Source of the DNA: Gymnopilus junonius
Taxonomy: Eukaryota; Basidiomycota; Agaricomycetes; Agaricales; Galerinaceae
Assembly (NCBI GenBank): GCA_015501075.1
Contig: JADNYJ010000017.1
Coordinates: 1-64,000, forward strand
Reading direction: 5' to 3'
Length of the DNA stretch: 64,000 nt
Shown: one piece after another, positions 43,660 to 55,123 of the stretch
How positions within the stretch are numbered: the stretch's first letter is position 1
Layout of the letters: every line of letters starts with the position of its first letter
Translations under genes and position numbers: made by a program
The notes under the pieces: model-generated
Told to the model about the DNA's origin: nothing
Databases searched by the model: none
What the model saw: the letters and a program-made list of their open reading frames with translations, nothing else

Positions 43660-46600
43660 TCGGTCCACTCTCATTTATTCGCTGCAAGTCTTATGGAGCA
43701 AACAGTCCGATATCACGGGCACTCACCACCACCACCCATTTTTATGCATCTGTATTTTTGGCAACACTCCCATCCATGCACACCCATCCAATCTCAATCG
43801 CAAGGAATCATCTAGTCGCTATTTAGCGTCACGGTTCAAAAATATCTCCATGACGTAGTCGACTTGTTTTGTTTATCTGTTACCCCTTAAGCCACGACAC
43901 AACCTGCATGCAGCACGACAATTCACGAACGAGAACCACTCGATTTACATCGCAACTGTTTTTTTTTCTGATCCAGATTACTCTCGATTTTGCTCTCTTG
44001 TTTCTGCTGTGGAGTGGCGCCGCCCCAAGCTGTATACGGTCACTCGCATACCCCTATCGACAAATCGTCGGTTATCGGATCTACCTCAACGGTCCACCCT
44101 TCTCAACCTGCGTAGACGGTCTCTCACGTATAGTGGATGCAGGATAAACTCTGCATCCGTCTCACCCCCCCGAAAATCAACCTTTGAACTGGCTTTTTTC
44201 AGAAACGCTTGGGTTTTCTCAAAAATAGCCTGCTCAAAACGAGTTGGTTGGCAATCGATTTGCTCTTTATAGTTCGTGATCACCGTTCCCTCTTCTCCTT
44301 GCAGACATTTTTTCCCGACTCTTGGGTAGTTGTAGTCTCTTTCTTCTTCCGTTGTGTGTACCAAACCCATGCTTCTTGTCAATTCATTCTCATTGATCCG
44401 TTTGAGGACATTTTTAAAATTCATTTTCTTGTGCACTTCCCTTCCTTTTTTTTTCTTCTCACAAAACATTATCGTCTCTGTTGGTCCCTTTTTGCTTCTT
44501 TATTCTTGAGACTCACGAAAGTAGACCGTCGTCCTTTGTCCCTCTGCATCTATAAACGCAGTTCGCATCTGTCTTCTCACAGTTTCAAGCTAAATAGATC
44601 AATGTACCATCTCTAATTTCTCGTTCTTTCCCATACAATACGTCCTACATATGCAGTTAGTTGGTTTTCCAGATGCAAACGGGGGTACGTCGAGAGCTCG
44701 GCGCAAATTGAGCTGCGCGATCGTCGCGCTCATGATTGTTCAATTTTACCCTTGGGCCCATTGATTGGCACCAGGCAGTGCCAGAACCGCATGTGTGGTG
44801 AGCCATGGAGTACACGTGTGATAAAGGGCATATGCTTGTGAGAACATTGTCGTCAAGTGGTACCCATGGAGCGTTTAGTGCTTTTCTTTCCTCCTTCCAA
44901 CCATGTCCTTCATACTAACTTTATCCTACCCAGCATGACTATCCTAACGTCTCTTGTCGGTGATCTGAGCTCTTTCGATTCACGCACGTTCTGGGCTAGT
45001 GGACCTCCGATTTTCTCCTGATTTTCGGCACAACTTTTTCTCGCTTTATTAAAGATCTGTCGGCCTAGCTTTGCACGTTGCTACTTTCTATTTTTCTTTT
45101 AATGGGCCGGGGTCTGGGATAAACGGAAAAGAACGTTCTGATCTTTCTCCCTCTTTCCAATCTCATCCTCTCTCTTTTTTTCTCTGCCGACCCCCGAGCT
45201 GTCAAACGCGCTCAGTTCCAGTGCGAATTTGAGCCCTGCGGACACATGCAGGTCGAATTCAAATCGATACGAGGAGTTCCGGTTCGTTTTAAGCCCATGG
45301 AACCCTCAATTCACCATGGATATTTCCATAGTCGCAAGGTAGTGCGCACTGCGCCTGTGAATCAAGTTACCCTCGGGCCGACATTTGATCATTGGACGAA
45401 AAGCTCTTCTTTGCGATGGTTCCTGTTGACATGGTCTCCACACCTATTCAATCTGTATATTTGGAATCTTTGGGAAGCGCAGGTGGCCAGAGTGCTTCGA
45501 GCAAAAAATAGCTGCGCTGTTGATCTCTCCGTCATTCGATATGTATGGATGCCCCTTTATTTAATTGGACATTTCTGCTTTTCGAAAGCTCTTCCTCAAG
45601 CCTAATTCGACACGAAGCTTGTGTGCCGCAAGGAAGGAGGACTCAACTTGCCGTACTTACGAGCAAGGGACTGCGTCTAATCTCCAACCATCTCTTCGTT
45701 ATCTGATGAAGCTTCGGATCATTGGCGGCGTATGGGGCCTGCCAGCAGGTTGCTAGCTGGCAGAGATCGAGTTTAGAGAAGGCCATCGTGGATCAAAACA
45801 AGGCCTGCGCGTGCTTGTCACTAGCAAAGTCTTGATTTTCCGAAGCAATCGGGAATTGGCCACTGGGAATGTATCTTTGAGGGTTGAATGCTATAATGCG
45901 TTATTCGTCATTTTCCTTTTGACTCGTGCAAGTTAGGGCTCTTTGGAGGGATATGAAAACGACTTGACGCTTTTGAGACTTCCATTCCAAGGATACGGGC
46001 ACCACTCTGTCAACCAGTATCAAGACATTGCCGCTGCCAGATGTCCGCATAAAATAGCAGGAACAGATTGCATTAATATCAACTTGACTTCAACCGAATA
46101 AGGCGCCGCCTTTGGAGTTGCCCTAGATGTCAAGGAAAAGGCTAGATAATTCAGGTAGTGGCCAAATTTAATGTGGTCGCAGCAGACAGACAACTATCAA
46201 ATTGCCAGTCAAATTGTCCAAGCATGACAAATGCCCAGCCCCCAAGTCTCTCAAGAAACAAGTTCTCACCGGGGAACTGAACAATCCTGGATTGTTGCCA
46301 AGAACTTTCTAAAACCATCGAGGCCTGTATGCAGACATTCAACATAATATCTTGGGGACTCGTGTATTTCCTTGTACAGGGCCCAGGTATCATGAGTAAA
46401 ATGATCTTTGTGACTATCACCGTCTGATCACGTCGTGCCTGGCGGAAGAATTTTCCTAACTTAGGCAAATTGAACATTTATGGATATTGTAAGCTTTTAC
46501 GAGCTGAGGTCCTGTCCGAACATAGTACGATCTGTGAGAGTCCATGGGACTCGTAAGGCAAAGGGCTGCCCTAAGTTCTCGATGCTTATCGACTCCTTCA

Positions 46601-48520
46601 CAAAAAAACTAGAGTGTAGATAGCAGAGACAGTTCTGATCAAAATTTGAGTTTGGGCGGCCATATCGCAGAGCAGGCTGCTACAAGTTTAGTGAAAAAGA
46701 TTCGGACTCGGACATAGAGGCCTCTGTCATAGTGTCCTTACCCGAGGTTCGAAGTTCTCGATGACTTTGGCAGATGCCGCGCTAGCTACTAAATTTATGC
46801 AACAACGTCATTTGAGATTGCATTTACGGACTACATCAGCAAACCGTGATGTGGGTCAGGAGTGCTAAGAACCGCTACATAGCATCATAGCATTGTAGCA
46901 AAGGGTACCCTTTATTTAGCAGCCTGCCAATGCTACGTAGCCTGTTCCTGATGCTACAGAGTGCTACAGAGTGCTACTGAGCATCCTGCAAGTGCTATGT
47001 AGTGCTTGCATAGCATCTGTCTCACAGGTCTGACAGATTGTACCTGATTCTCGGCTCACTGGTTGGGGCACATCATCATTGGTTCCCTTGATAAAAATGT
47101 ATGAAAATGGAAATAAATTTATTTTGTCTGTCTAATATACATGCGTGGTATCTACTCAGGAGGTTCTAAGCTAAGGGTATGCATTGCCTTGTCTGAGTGC
47201 AGTGGTCTGCAGAGCGGGGAGCCTAAAGAAAGGAAGTTAGTCAAGAAGATGTGTAATACAATACAACAGTACACACCACAGCCTTCGCCATCACCAAATG
47301 CATCTCCCACCTCGGCTACTCCACTGCGTGTCCTGGGAGCTGGCTGGAAGGACACCGGACTGACAGGTCTTTGCATCCATGCCTTGTCAGCTGTTGGGTT
47401 CTATTAGCTGCTGAACAATGAGGGGAGGGCTTTGGGAACATTAACATACCTGATACCGCTCATGGCCTTCCAGTCAGATGCTGCAAGAGATCGGGTCTAC
47501 AGAGCAAGGGGCGATTTGGGGAAGAAAGAAGTCGATTTGATGAAGTTGGATCAATGACTTCATACTTATTATGTACTTTGGCAATGTGGGGCTTTGATCA
47601 TTCACACGCATCATCTGACTTTGACATGTCGCGCAATGCACATAACTTCATTGAAAATCAGCTGGAAATTTGTGGGAATAGCGTCCTCAAAGACACCGGA
47701 CCTGAGGATGTTCTTCCCACAAACCTGCATTGGGCATAGGAAATGACACCGCTCCTAGCCGCTTGTTCTCGTTCCACATTTTCAGACCTGTTTTGGGCAT
47801 CTAAAAATACAGTCGAGCACGTCATATGAGAATCTCTTCCAAGGTACCTAAGAAATGTCAAACTTAGAGAGGGAAAGTTGTTGATTGCTGCTGCGGAGAT
47901 ACCAGGTAACACTATAAATAGTCTACTGTGTGCTACATAGCGCTCCAGAATGCTAGCATGCTAGCCGATGCTAGTGCCGCCCATGCAGATGCTACAACAT
48001 GCTATGAGCCAAAAATCAGATATTGCTGATGTAAGTGCGCGATGTGGTCCCGGCAACCCCGATGGAATATTGCACTCCCTGCATGCAGCTCAAAATTGGT
48101 GGGAAATCGTCTTCCTTTCTGATTAGCAAGTGCACTTGGATTCTTACTAGTGCCGATTATCAGTGGTATTAATCGGCGCGCTTATAAAAATGAAGACAGC
48201 AATGCACGGTCTGTTGAATAAATGACAAGTAAAATTGAAGGATGGCCATAGATATGACGGTTGAATTCGAACTTGTACTACACAGGCGAAAGTTCAAATG
48301 CGGTGTCGCCGAGTCCAAGCTTCTATTCTGCTCAAGGTTGAACTGTTCTGCTATCGAAATTTAAGTATCTGTACGAGCCCGCGTGCAGCTGCCCTACCCT
48401 GCCCATACACTAGTCAAATGCAAGGCCGAGGATTGCACCGAAACTTTAAATGGGGAATGAAATACCTTTCGAAAAATATCCATTAGCGCTTTTATTAGTC
48501 CATTTAGGGCAAGTAGTATC
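43660..48520. other. Gene-poor 4.9-kb region
   Basis: No gene supported. It holds the G-alpha 3' UTR, a pyrimidine-rich stretch at about 44160-44600, an unsupported 119-codon ORF at 45246-45605 and one of 108 codons on minus at 46151-46477, and two clusters of the pentamer TGCTA (listed separately). Confidence 0.4.
46866..48005. repeat. Paired TGCTA/TAGCA repeat clusters, possible degenerate DNA transposon
   Basis: At 46866-47030 the pentamer TGCTA or its complement TAGCA occurs about a dozen times (for example GATGCTACAGAGTGCTACAG). A second dense cluster lies at 47928-48005 (GAATGCTAGCATGCTAGC). The 900-bp interior contains an unassigned 88-codon ORF at 47141-47407. Subterminal repeat clusters of this type mark the ends of some DNA transposons; no clear inverted termini or target duplication were found. 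Confidence 0.4.
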
Positions 48521-48625
48521 GGTTCAATGGTCTAGTGGTTATGATTTCTGTCTCACATTGAGATTTGCAGAGAGGGCCTCCTCATCTGTCCACAGAAGGT
48601 CTCCAGTTCGATCCTGGATTGAACC
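48521..48625 (+). tRNA. tRNA-Val (anticodon CAC), with 33-nt intron
   Basis: The acceptor stem GGTTCAA/TTGAACC is perfect. The D-arm, anticodon stem TCTGT/ACAGA, loop CTCACA + C (U33, CAC at 34-36) and T-arm TCCAG-TTCGATC-CTGGA are all present. The intron 48558-48590 interrupts between positions 37 and 38, the canonical site. It matches the intronless gene at 62941-63012 over most of its exons. A T-run follows at about 48660. Confidence 0.92.
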
Positions 48626-49221
48626 AGTTTTTGGTGGAGATTGTTGATCCCCCTGAGTGTTTTTACTTTTTAGGCGAATTTCAAAGACTGACGTCCGAAT
48701 CCGACAATGATCAACCATGGCAATCCGGCTTAGCCTCGTACACCCATGTCATTGATGCGTGCCAACCTCGGTCCATACGACGTTTGATCCAGCCCTTCTA
48801 GCAACTTCGCCGATGAATTTACCTCAATTCCGAGAGTGTATTAGGAACTGTATCATTGCCATATCTCGGTCATATCTGATCAGCCCCACATCTAATGTCG
48901 GTCCTTGGAGGCCACAGTAAGCAAACCCCTCGGCTGTTGTCACTTAGAGTTAAACGAGCAAGTGACGCTCATGAAAAACCTCAGGCTGCCTCACCCCATC
49001 CGACCCCGTAGACTCACATCTGCCAGCGTCATTTACTTAAATGAGGGATAAGAGATACGCTTTAGGGGGTATCCTCTGCCTGACACCTCCTGCTCTTCTC
49101 GTATCTGCTTAGTGCTTCCTAGCGGTGCAATCTCCTTAAGTCCGGCTATATCGAAGTGCCAACGTACACTTTTATAAGTGGACTGATCAGACAAGGATAT
49201 CAACAGCTAACTGCGTTTTCT
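48626..49221. other. Intergenic, promoter of the F-box gene
   Basis: Nothing recognised; the in-frame extension of the F-box ORF upstream of 49222 begins with GTG and is not used as start. Confidence 0.4.
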
Positions 49222-50680
49222 ATGGCTCCTGCATTACCACAGGAAACTCTGGAAGAAATTATCGATTTTTTGCACGACGATCGGAGAACACTTCTCGTGT
49301 GTAGCCTCACCTCCTCGAAATTTGTCTCTGCATCTCGATACCATTTATTTTCGACAACGACCCTTTCTGCAGCCAGGCTTTGCCCCCTCTTAGATCTGCT
49401 GGATGTACCATGGAGCAGTATTTCCAACACCATTTCCCACCTTACCGTTAGTGGAAGTGGACCACCGGCATGGACCCTCAGCCCGGTATGGGTGAAAAGA
49501 TCCTGTGGTCGTGCAAGGGTTCAGTATACTCCACGGGATTTTGATAAACTCCTAGAACGCCTACAGAGCATCGTTTCCGTCAGCTTGGCAAACATCTCTT
49601 CCATGGATGTCCCAGAAATTTTTTGGCATCTGCTTTCCTCTATGAAAAATATCAAAGCCATGGAGGCCAATCGAATTGCTTTTGATAGATGTCCACTCCC
49701 TTTTTTTGGATACATCTCCTCGCTGCCTCTCTTGGAGAATTTTTCGATATCATGGCCAACCATGACGCTGAATGCCACCGCTCTTGCCTCGTTACAAGAT
49801 CGGATCATAGGCGAAGAAGGAGAAAAGGTTCAATTAGTGCGGGGCAGCGTCGGAACTGGGTTCCGACTGCCTGTATTAGATATCCGCAGAGCCGTCCAGT
49901 TTGCGGGCTCCGATCGAGAACTGCGGGCAAGTACAGTGGCCGGGATCACCATTCTTGAATGGTTGTTGGTGCAGAAAATGATACCCTCTGTGGGCACTCT
50001 CAAAATGAACGTCGATTATGAGCCGGACTTGGTCCAGGTGCTCACGCGATATTTCGAGACGGCTGGATCGCGCATAGAGAAATTACTTGTCGTGTTGCCA
50101 AGTTCCATATGTGGTACGTTTTGCTATAACTTGTCTACCTTGCCTTTGGAACCAATACCGACTTTATGCTGACTCTTCTATGCACCCAGCGCTCCAGGAC
50201 ATGGTTTCTATTGACTTCAGTGCTTTGACACGGCTTCAATCGCTACACATCGACGGGTTCTTCATGAGCTACGAGTCAAATGAAGGCCTCCTAGCAGACT
50301 TCTTCCGCGGATTCCTTACTCAACTATTTTCTTCAAGCCATTCCTCCGTGGCGACGATCGAGAAAATCTCAATCGCGCTCACGATTGATATGACGGAAGA
50401 CTATTCATTTTACGGTGTACCAGAATTCGCCGTTTTACAGCAGTTTACCTGGTGCTCTCTCCCCTCTATCCTCGAGGAAGTATTCGAACCGTTCTCTGCA
50501 GCTCTAAACACCATCGAAGTACAGCTCAGAGTACGGTCACCAGGCATTGGGGTCAATCAAGCATTCGTAGAGCCGGCATTTAGAAGAGGCGTTTGGAAGC
50601 GGTTTAGTGAACGAGGTTGCTTGCGTGTGATGTTTTTGTCCAGTGGTCATGAAAGGGACGAAGAAACGAGTCGGATGTAA
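49222..50680 (+). CDS. F-box-like protein, 460 aa
   Basis: Exons 49222-50113 and 50190-50680 (1383 nt). The N-terminus has the F-box pattern (LPQETLEEIIDFLHDDRRTLLVCSLTSSKF), the Skp1-binding motif common in mushroom F-box genes. The rest is leucine-rich and irregular, without a recognisable repeat such as WD40. Proteins of this type serve as substrate receptors of SCF ubiquitin ligases; Agaricomycetes have large, fast-evolving sets of them. The substrate is unknown. The start ATG at 49222 leaves only three residues before the F-box, as in many relatives. Confidence 0.8.
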
Positions 50681-52341
50681 TTTTGGTCTGCAGCGGCGGC
50701 CACTGCGGGTCTGAGTTTGATAGGACGTGGAAACACCAGTTCTATAGCAAACTCGTCGTCACATAAAGCATAAGCTACTCGGGTATGAGAACTTTTTGAG
50801 AACTTGTATCGCGTTTTAGCAGTTTTGACATGGTACTATTTAAACGTACATCAGCCAATCAATCATTGTAAGGACATATGCTTTAAATCACAATAGATAA
50901 GAGATGTATATTGAAGAGGGCAATATAACGAAATCAGCCTCGCAGTCCGATGATCCCACGTCCAGATGTGCTGTCAGTGTAGGTCAGAGGATAAGTACTG
51001 GCACATTCCAGCCATACCCTTACACCAGGAACTGGAGCTGGAGATGCGCTGCTCCTTTCCTTCATGGCGGAAGGTAGGAATTATTCAGACAGCATTCAAT
51101 TGGCAAAGTTCAAATGTGAGTTGATATCATGTGCATGAGGCGGGAAATACCTTCCATTCCTGGCTAAGGCGTTCGGTCCCTTTGCTTGTGCATGTCACTT
51201 CCCTTCATGGTCTCGCCTTTTCATCTATGAATATCGCTTTCTAGGCATCACCACAAGGCGAATTTTTTTTGCTTACCAGCAGCATAATAGCCGCCGTTGA
51301 CGTACAACGAAAGTCCAATTGCCAGGGTTGCTGCAGAGGTTAGTCACTTGCCCAGTAACCAACGACCAAACCCCCACCGTTTCACGTCATAGTCATACTG
51401 TTTCTTATTGAACGACGAAGACAGAAAGAGGTAGGCTGTTGCTAATTGCTGGATTGGTCTTGGTGCGTATTCGTAGCAACCTCGCTACCCAAAGCAATGC
51501 TTGAAGCTGAGTGACTAGTCACTGACGAGACAACTGTCTTGCAGGATCATCAGGTTCTCTCACTTCTGAGTGCTTGATTGGTGTCATTGCATTTCAACTT
51601 CTATTCCCTTTCTGGCCAACAATAATTTCATTGCCCAAGCCACCCCGAGGAGCTCTCCAGTAGTCATTGTTCTAGAACTCACCTAGGGATAAAATTCTGG
51701 AACTGTCTTGCAGTTTGAAATCCTTGAAATTCTGCACTTGCAGTACCAAATACTTTATACTTTATTTCTGGTGTCTTCACCGACCTAAACGCATCAATTT
51801 AATTTGGCCCCTTCATACCAGAAGACGAGCTTTTGAATTGTGTCCTAAGGTGAGAACCCCTTTCAAAATGTCTAGAATCTGTTCTTCACTGAGCTGATGA
51901 TCATACATGGACATAGACTCATTAATTTCTTCTCGCATATTCGATCTATTACGCGCCTTCTACTTGCGCCCCGCACTCACCAAGGGCCCTAATTTACACC
52001 CTGATCGAACGCCAACTCGGACGCATTAATTGGCCCTTTTTCCAATCACCGTTGTCTGGGGATTTCCACCCGTGCGTGAGTTAGCCATCATTGAAGCGCC
52101 AGCATCACTTGTCACTTGGTCACCTTCTCACTCACGTCCACCGGAAACTTTTATCCGGAGATCCTGTTCGTCCTCTGACTCATCCTTTTCGATATATATC
52201 TGGCTTCTCTTCAAGAACGGAACTCCGGCCACTTTCATAGCTTCCAGCTTATTAGATTCGGCTGCCTGAGCAAAGATCAACCTGACAGCGTATCAGCTCG
52301 TATACGTAAAGCAAAAAGCAAGACACTGAACCCGCTTTCAA
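50681..52341. other. Intergenic 1.66 kb upstream of the coiled-coil gene
   Basis: Short ORFs without support (for example 51715-51897 and 52030-52269). No repeats or RNA genes seen. It probably contains the promoter and a 5' UTR of the gene at 52342. Confidence 0.4.
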
Positions 52342-54650
52342 ATGACAATGTTCTTTTCGACGACCGGACAACGACTGTCCGCCAACGGCGCTAGTGGTGG
52401 GAGCGCCCATCAAAATGCCAGCAATGGTATAAGGAGGTCCAGACCCTTGAGTTTAACGAGTCCTACGGCTAGTCCAAATGGGAGCGTGGACATAGGAAGT
52501 GGTGGCCATAGGACTGGAGGAAGCAGTAGCGGAAGCAGCACCAATCGGCGGCATGAGGAAGAATTGATCAATGCGTATGAAGCAGAAGAAGAAAGAATTA
52601 TCAATGTGCTGTCGAGGAAGCTTGAGCAGGTAGGCTCCTCTATGCTCTCTGTTTCAAGTCATCATTCGTCTGTTTATTTGTTCTCCGTCTCCATCCATTA
52701 TTGCCCCACTCCTGTGCTCTATTTTGTGCGTTCAGGTTTGGACGGTCTCATCTGACGCTATTTTTACCCCTCAATCCAGCTCCGCGAAGACAAGATTGAT
52801 CTCGAGAACGCTCTTGAAGCAGAGTCTGAGAACCATGTGAACAGACTTTCAAGAGAATTAGTAGCTTTGAGGCAAAGAAACGGGGAGTTGGAAGAGCAGT
52901 TGGAGAAAGCGAAATTGAATGCTGCTGGACAAGGGCACGAAAGTCAGGATGGACATGGTGGCCCTAGGTCAGCTGGGACGAATGGACAAAGGAGCACGCA
53001 TAGTGTTCGTGCTCCTTCTGCACCCAGTTTGAGTACGACCATGATGGGAAATGATCCTGGCAATCCGAGTGCCCTCCTCATGCTAGACACCCTCAGGCGG
53101 GAGAACGAGCAGCTGAGAGGCAGATTGGTTGACACGGAGAGGGAATTTGTCAGAGTCAGGAGGCTGAATGAGGTCTACAGGGAGGAGCTTATCGATTGTC
53201 GTACTAGGGTAAGTGAAAGTCTACTCTTTAGTTCGCCAGCCTACATTGATATTTATAATTATTGTTTATCTAGTTAGGACTGCCGGTCGATAACCTAATA
53301 GGACTGACGCCATCTGACCGTGATCCATTCTCGCAACCGACACATTTACGGTCAAGGTCGAATTCCTCAGTGTCAGCCTCGTTTTCCCCTTCCGCATCTG
53401 TGTCGGTGTCGGGCATGGTTGCTGAACCCAGCACTTCAAGACCTTCCTACTATGACTACTCTGTTGGCCATTCAAACGCGAATTCTAACGCCAGCTCCCC
53501 TTCTACCTCAGTAGTTCAAGGAGGAAGCGGCGTATTGGCCATGTCATATAAGCCGAGATTTGCCAGCAGCGGCAGTGGGTCCGCTAACTCTAACGTTGGT
53601 TCGTCGCGCGCAAGGGCGGCCATATCCCGCCATACAAATGGAGTGCCTATCCCGAGACCGTCTTCCCAGATTCGGAGACCATTTAAGCATGCCACAGCCC
53701 ATTTCACTGACACAGACACGGATGTGATTGATGGAGACGAAGAAGTGGAAGCAGACGTGGATGTCCTACCCCCGCAACCCTCGGCTTCTTCATCGACCTT
53801 CCAGCTTGTTTCACCTGTAGGCTCGACACCTTCATCTGTGTCTGCAGCGTCCTCTGAATCGCCCTATGCCTTCTCGCCCGTCACATCTTCGTCTGCTGGT
53901 GCCGAACCTGCCAGTTATGTCACGGATGTGACGAGTCCCCCTTCATCTGGGTCGTTCGGGATGTTGGCAGGGATACCTCTTGCTGGTGGCAACAATGGCG
54001 TAGGCATGGGTGGGATGGTGATGGCAGGGATGGGATTGAGCGCATATGGTGTACCCCAGCGGGGATTAACGTATCCCTCGGTGCCGCCTCCGTCGTTAAG
54101 CTCAAGTTTCGGGAGCCCAACAGTGAGCTTCCATGGGTTGCCAAGGGCGGACAGGGACGCATCATCGAGCCCTGTAGAACCCCTTAGTCGGAGAGGTTCT
54201 ATTACGGGGTCAGCAATAGGAAGCCGGAGGGGCAGCAACACCTGGGAGAGGGAGCGTGAAGGTAGTGCCGGTCCGAGTGGAAATTCAGGAAGAAGAGTGG
54301 TCGAGACCGGAAGCCTAAGACAGAGGCGAGGGAGCTTTGACAGAGCAGCCGGAATTCCAGTGGGCGGGAGGGTGGCCGAGACCGGTACATTGATTGGAAG
54401 AAGCAGGGCGGGGAGTCTGGGTTTAAATTTAAATGCTAATTTCGCGCAGGGTCATTCCTCGATGCCGGAGACCGTGGACGAGGGCGACGATACGCCGAAT
54501 GATGCTGCGGGTTTAGAGCTGCAGTTGGCGCTCCAACATGTCCAGCTGGACGCGGCGAATACCAACGCTAACTCAGAGGACCATCTGACAAGTCGCAGTG
54601 ATGTTGTAGGTGTCGCGTCCGTTGCAAAAGTTTTTTTTTTCTCTGCTTAA
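52342..54650 (+). CDS. CCDC6-like (DUF2046) coiled-coil protein, 697 aa
   Basis: Exons 52342-52629, 52780-53208, 53274-54650 (2094 nt). After a Ser/Gly-rich lead, residues about 73-260 are coiled coil. The block EEERIINVLSRKLEQ | LREDKIDLENALEAESENHV-NRL repeats the heptad wording of CCDC6 proteins. A second coil contains LDTLRRENEQLRGRLVDTER. The remaining 430 residues are Ser/Pro/Gly-rich and disordered, with several RRGS and SRRGS sites that look like kinase targets. CCDC6 in animals is a kinase substrate and scaffold; the role in fungi is unknown. Identification rests on the coiled-coil wording and is moderate. A T11 run near 54631 lies just before the stop, so the last five or so residues depend on its length. 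Confidence 0.7.
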
Positions 54651-54845
54651 TTACTGCTTCATTGTTCACGTAAAGCTGTACCATATTGCTGGACCCCTGT
54701 GCTTCTTGTTCCTTAGTATTTACATTCTTAAGCATATAATACCAAAGCATTGCTAATAGTTCTTTTCCACATATGCGACGCGTTGCCACATCAAACGCGT
54801 GTCAGGGAAGCGATAAGGTTCGATGGGCTCCAAATAAGGCTAATT

Positions 54846-54861
54846 GGTATCACGTGATACC
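54846..54861. promoter_or_regulatory. 16-bp palindrome with CACGTG core
   Basis: GGTATCACGTGATACC is its own reverse complement and contains RTCACGTGAY, the site of Cbf1-type bHLH factors. It lies 263 bases before the ATG at 55124. Confidence 0.55.
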
Positions 54862-55055
54862 GACGGTGGCAGTGTGACTAGGACCCCGGGAGCGGGGCGC
54901 GCCCTGATGGAGGGCTCTGATTGGCGGATTAGTGGATTCGGTCGGGGTCTTTAAACCTCATGGCCATTGTTCCTCCTCCCGCCATTGTTCAGGTGATGGC
55001 ACGGGAGCGGATGGGAATCCTTTTTCGTTCGCGTGAGTCACACTGATCCCGCTCG

Positions 55056-55063
55056 TATAAAAA
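55056..55063 (+). promoter_or_regulatory. TATA box of the alpha-crystallin-domain gene
   Basis: TATAAAAA in GC-rich surroundings, 60 bases upstream of the start codon. Confidence 0.6.
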
Positions 55064-55123
55064 GCACGGCGACACGGTGTGACGTGGGTTCGCCCTCTTT
55101 TTTCCTCCTGCCCTACCCGTAAG

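Larger units (their letters stand above)
54651..55123. promoter_or_regulatory. Promoter region of the alpha-crystallin-domain gene
   Basis: It contains a 16-bp perfect palindrome (54846-54861), the repeated decamer GCCATTGTTC (about 54963 and 54981), and a TATA box (55056-55063) 60 bp before the ATG at 55124. Confidence 0.5.

Noticed and set aside
43317..43826. 169-codon plus-strand ORF
   Set aside because: It overlaps G-alpha exons 8 and 9 in another frame; the G-alpha exons contain the conserved TDT motif.
45246..45605. 119-codon plus-strand ORF
   Set aside because: No recognisable domain and no splice partners; not reported as a gene, though it cannot be excluded.
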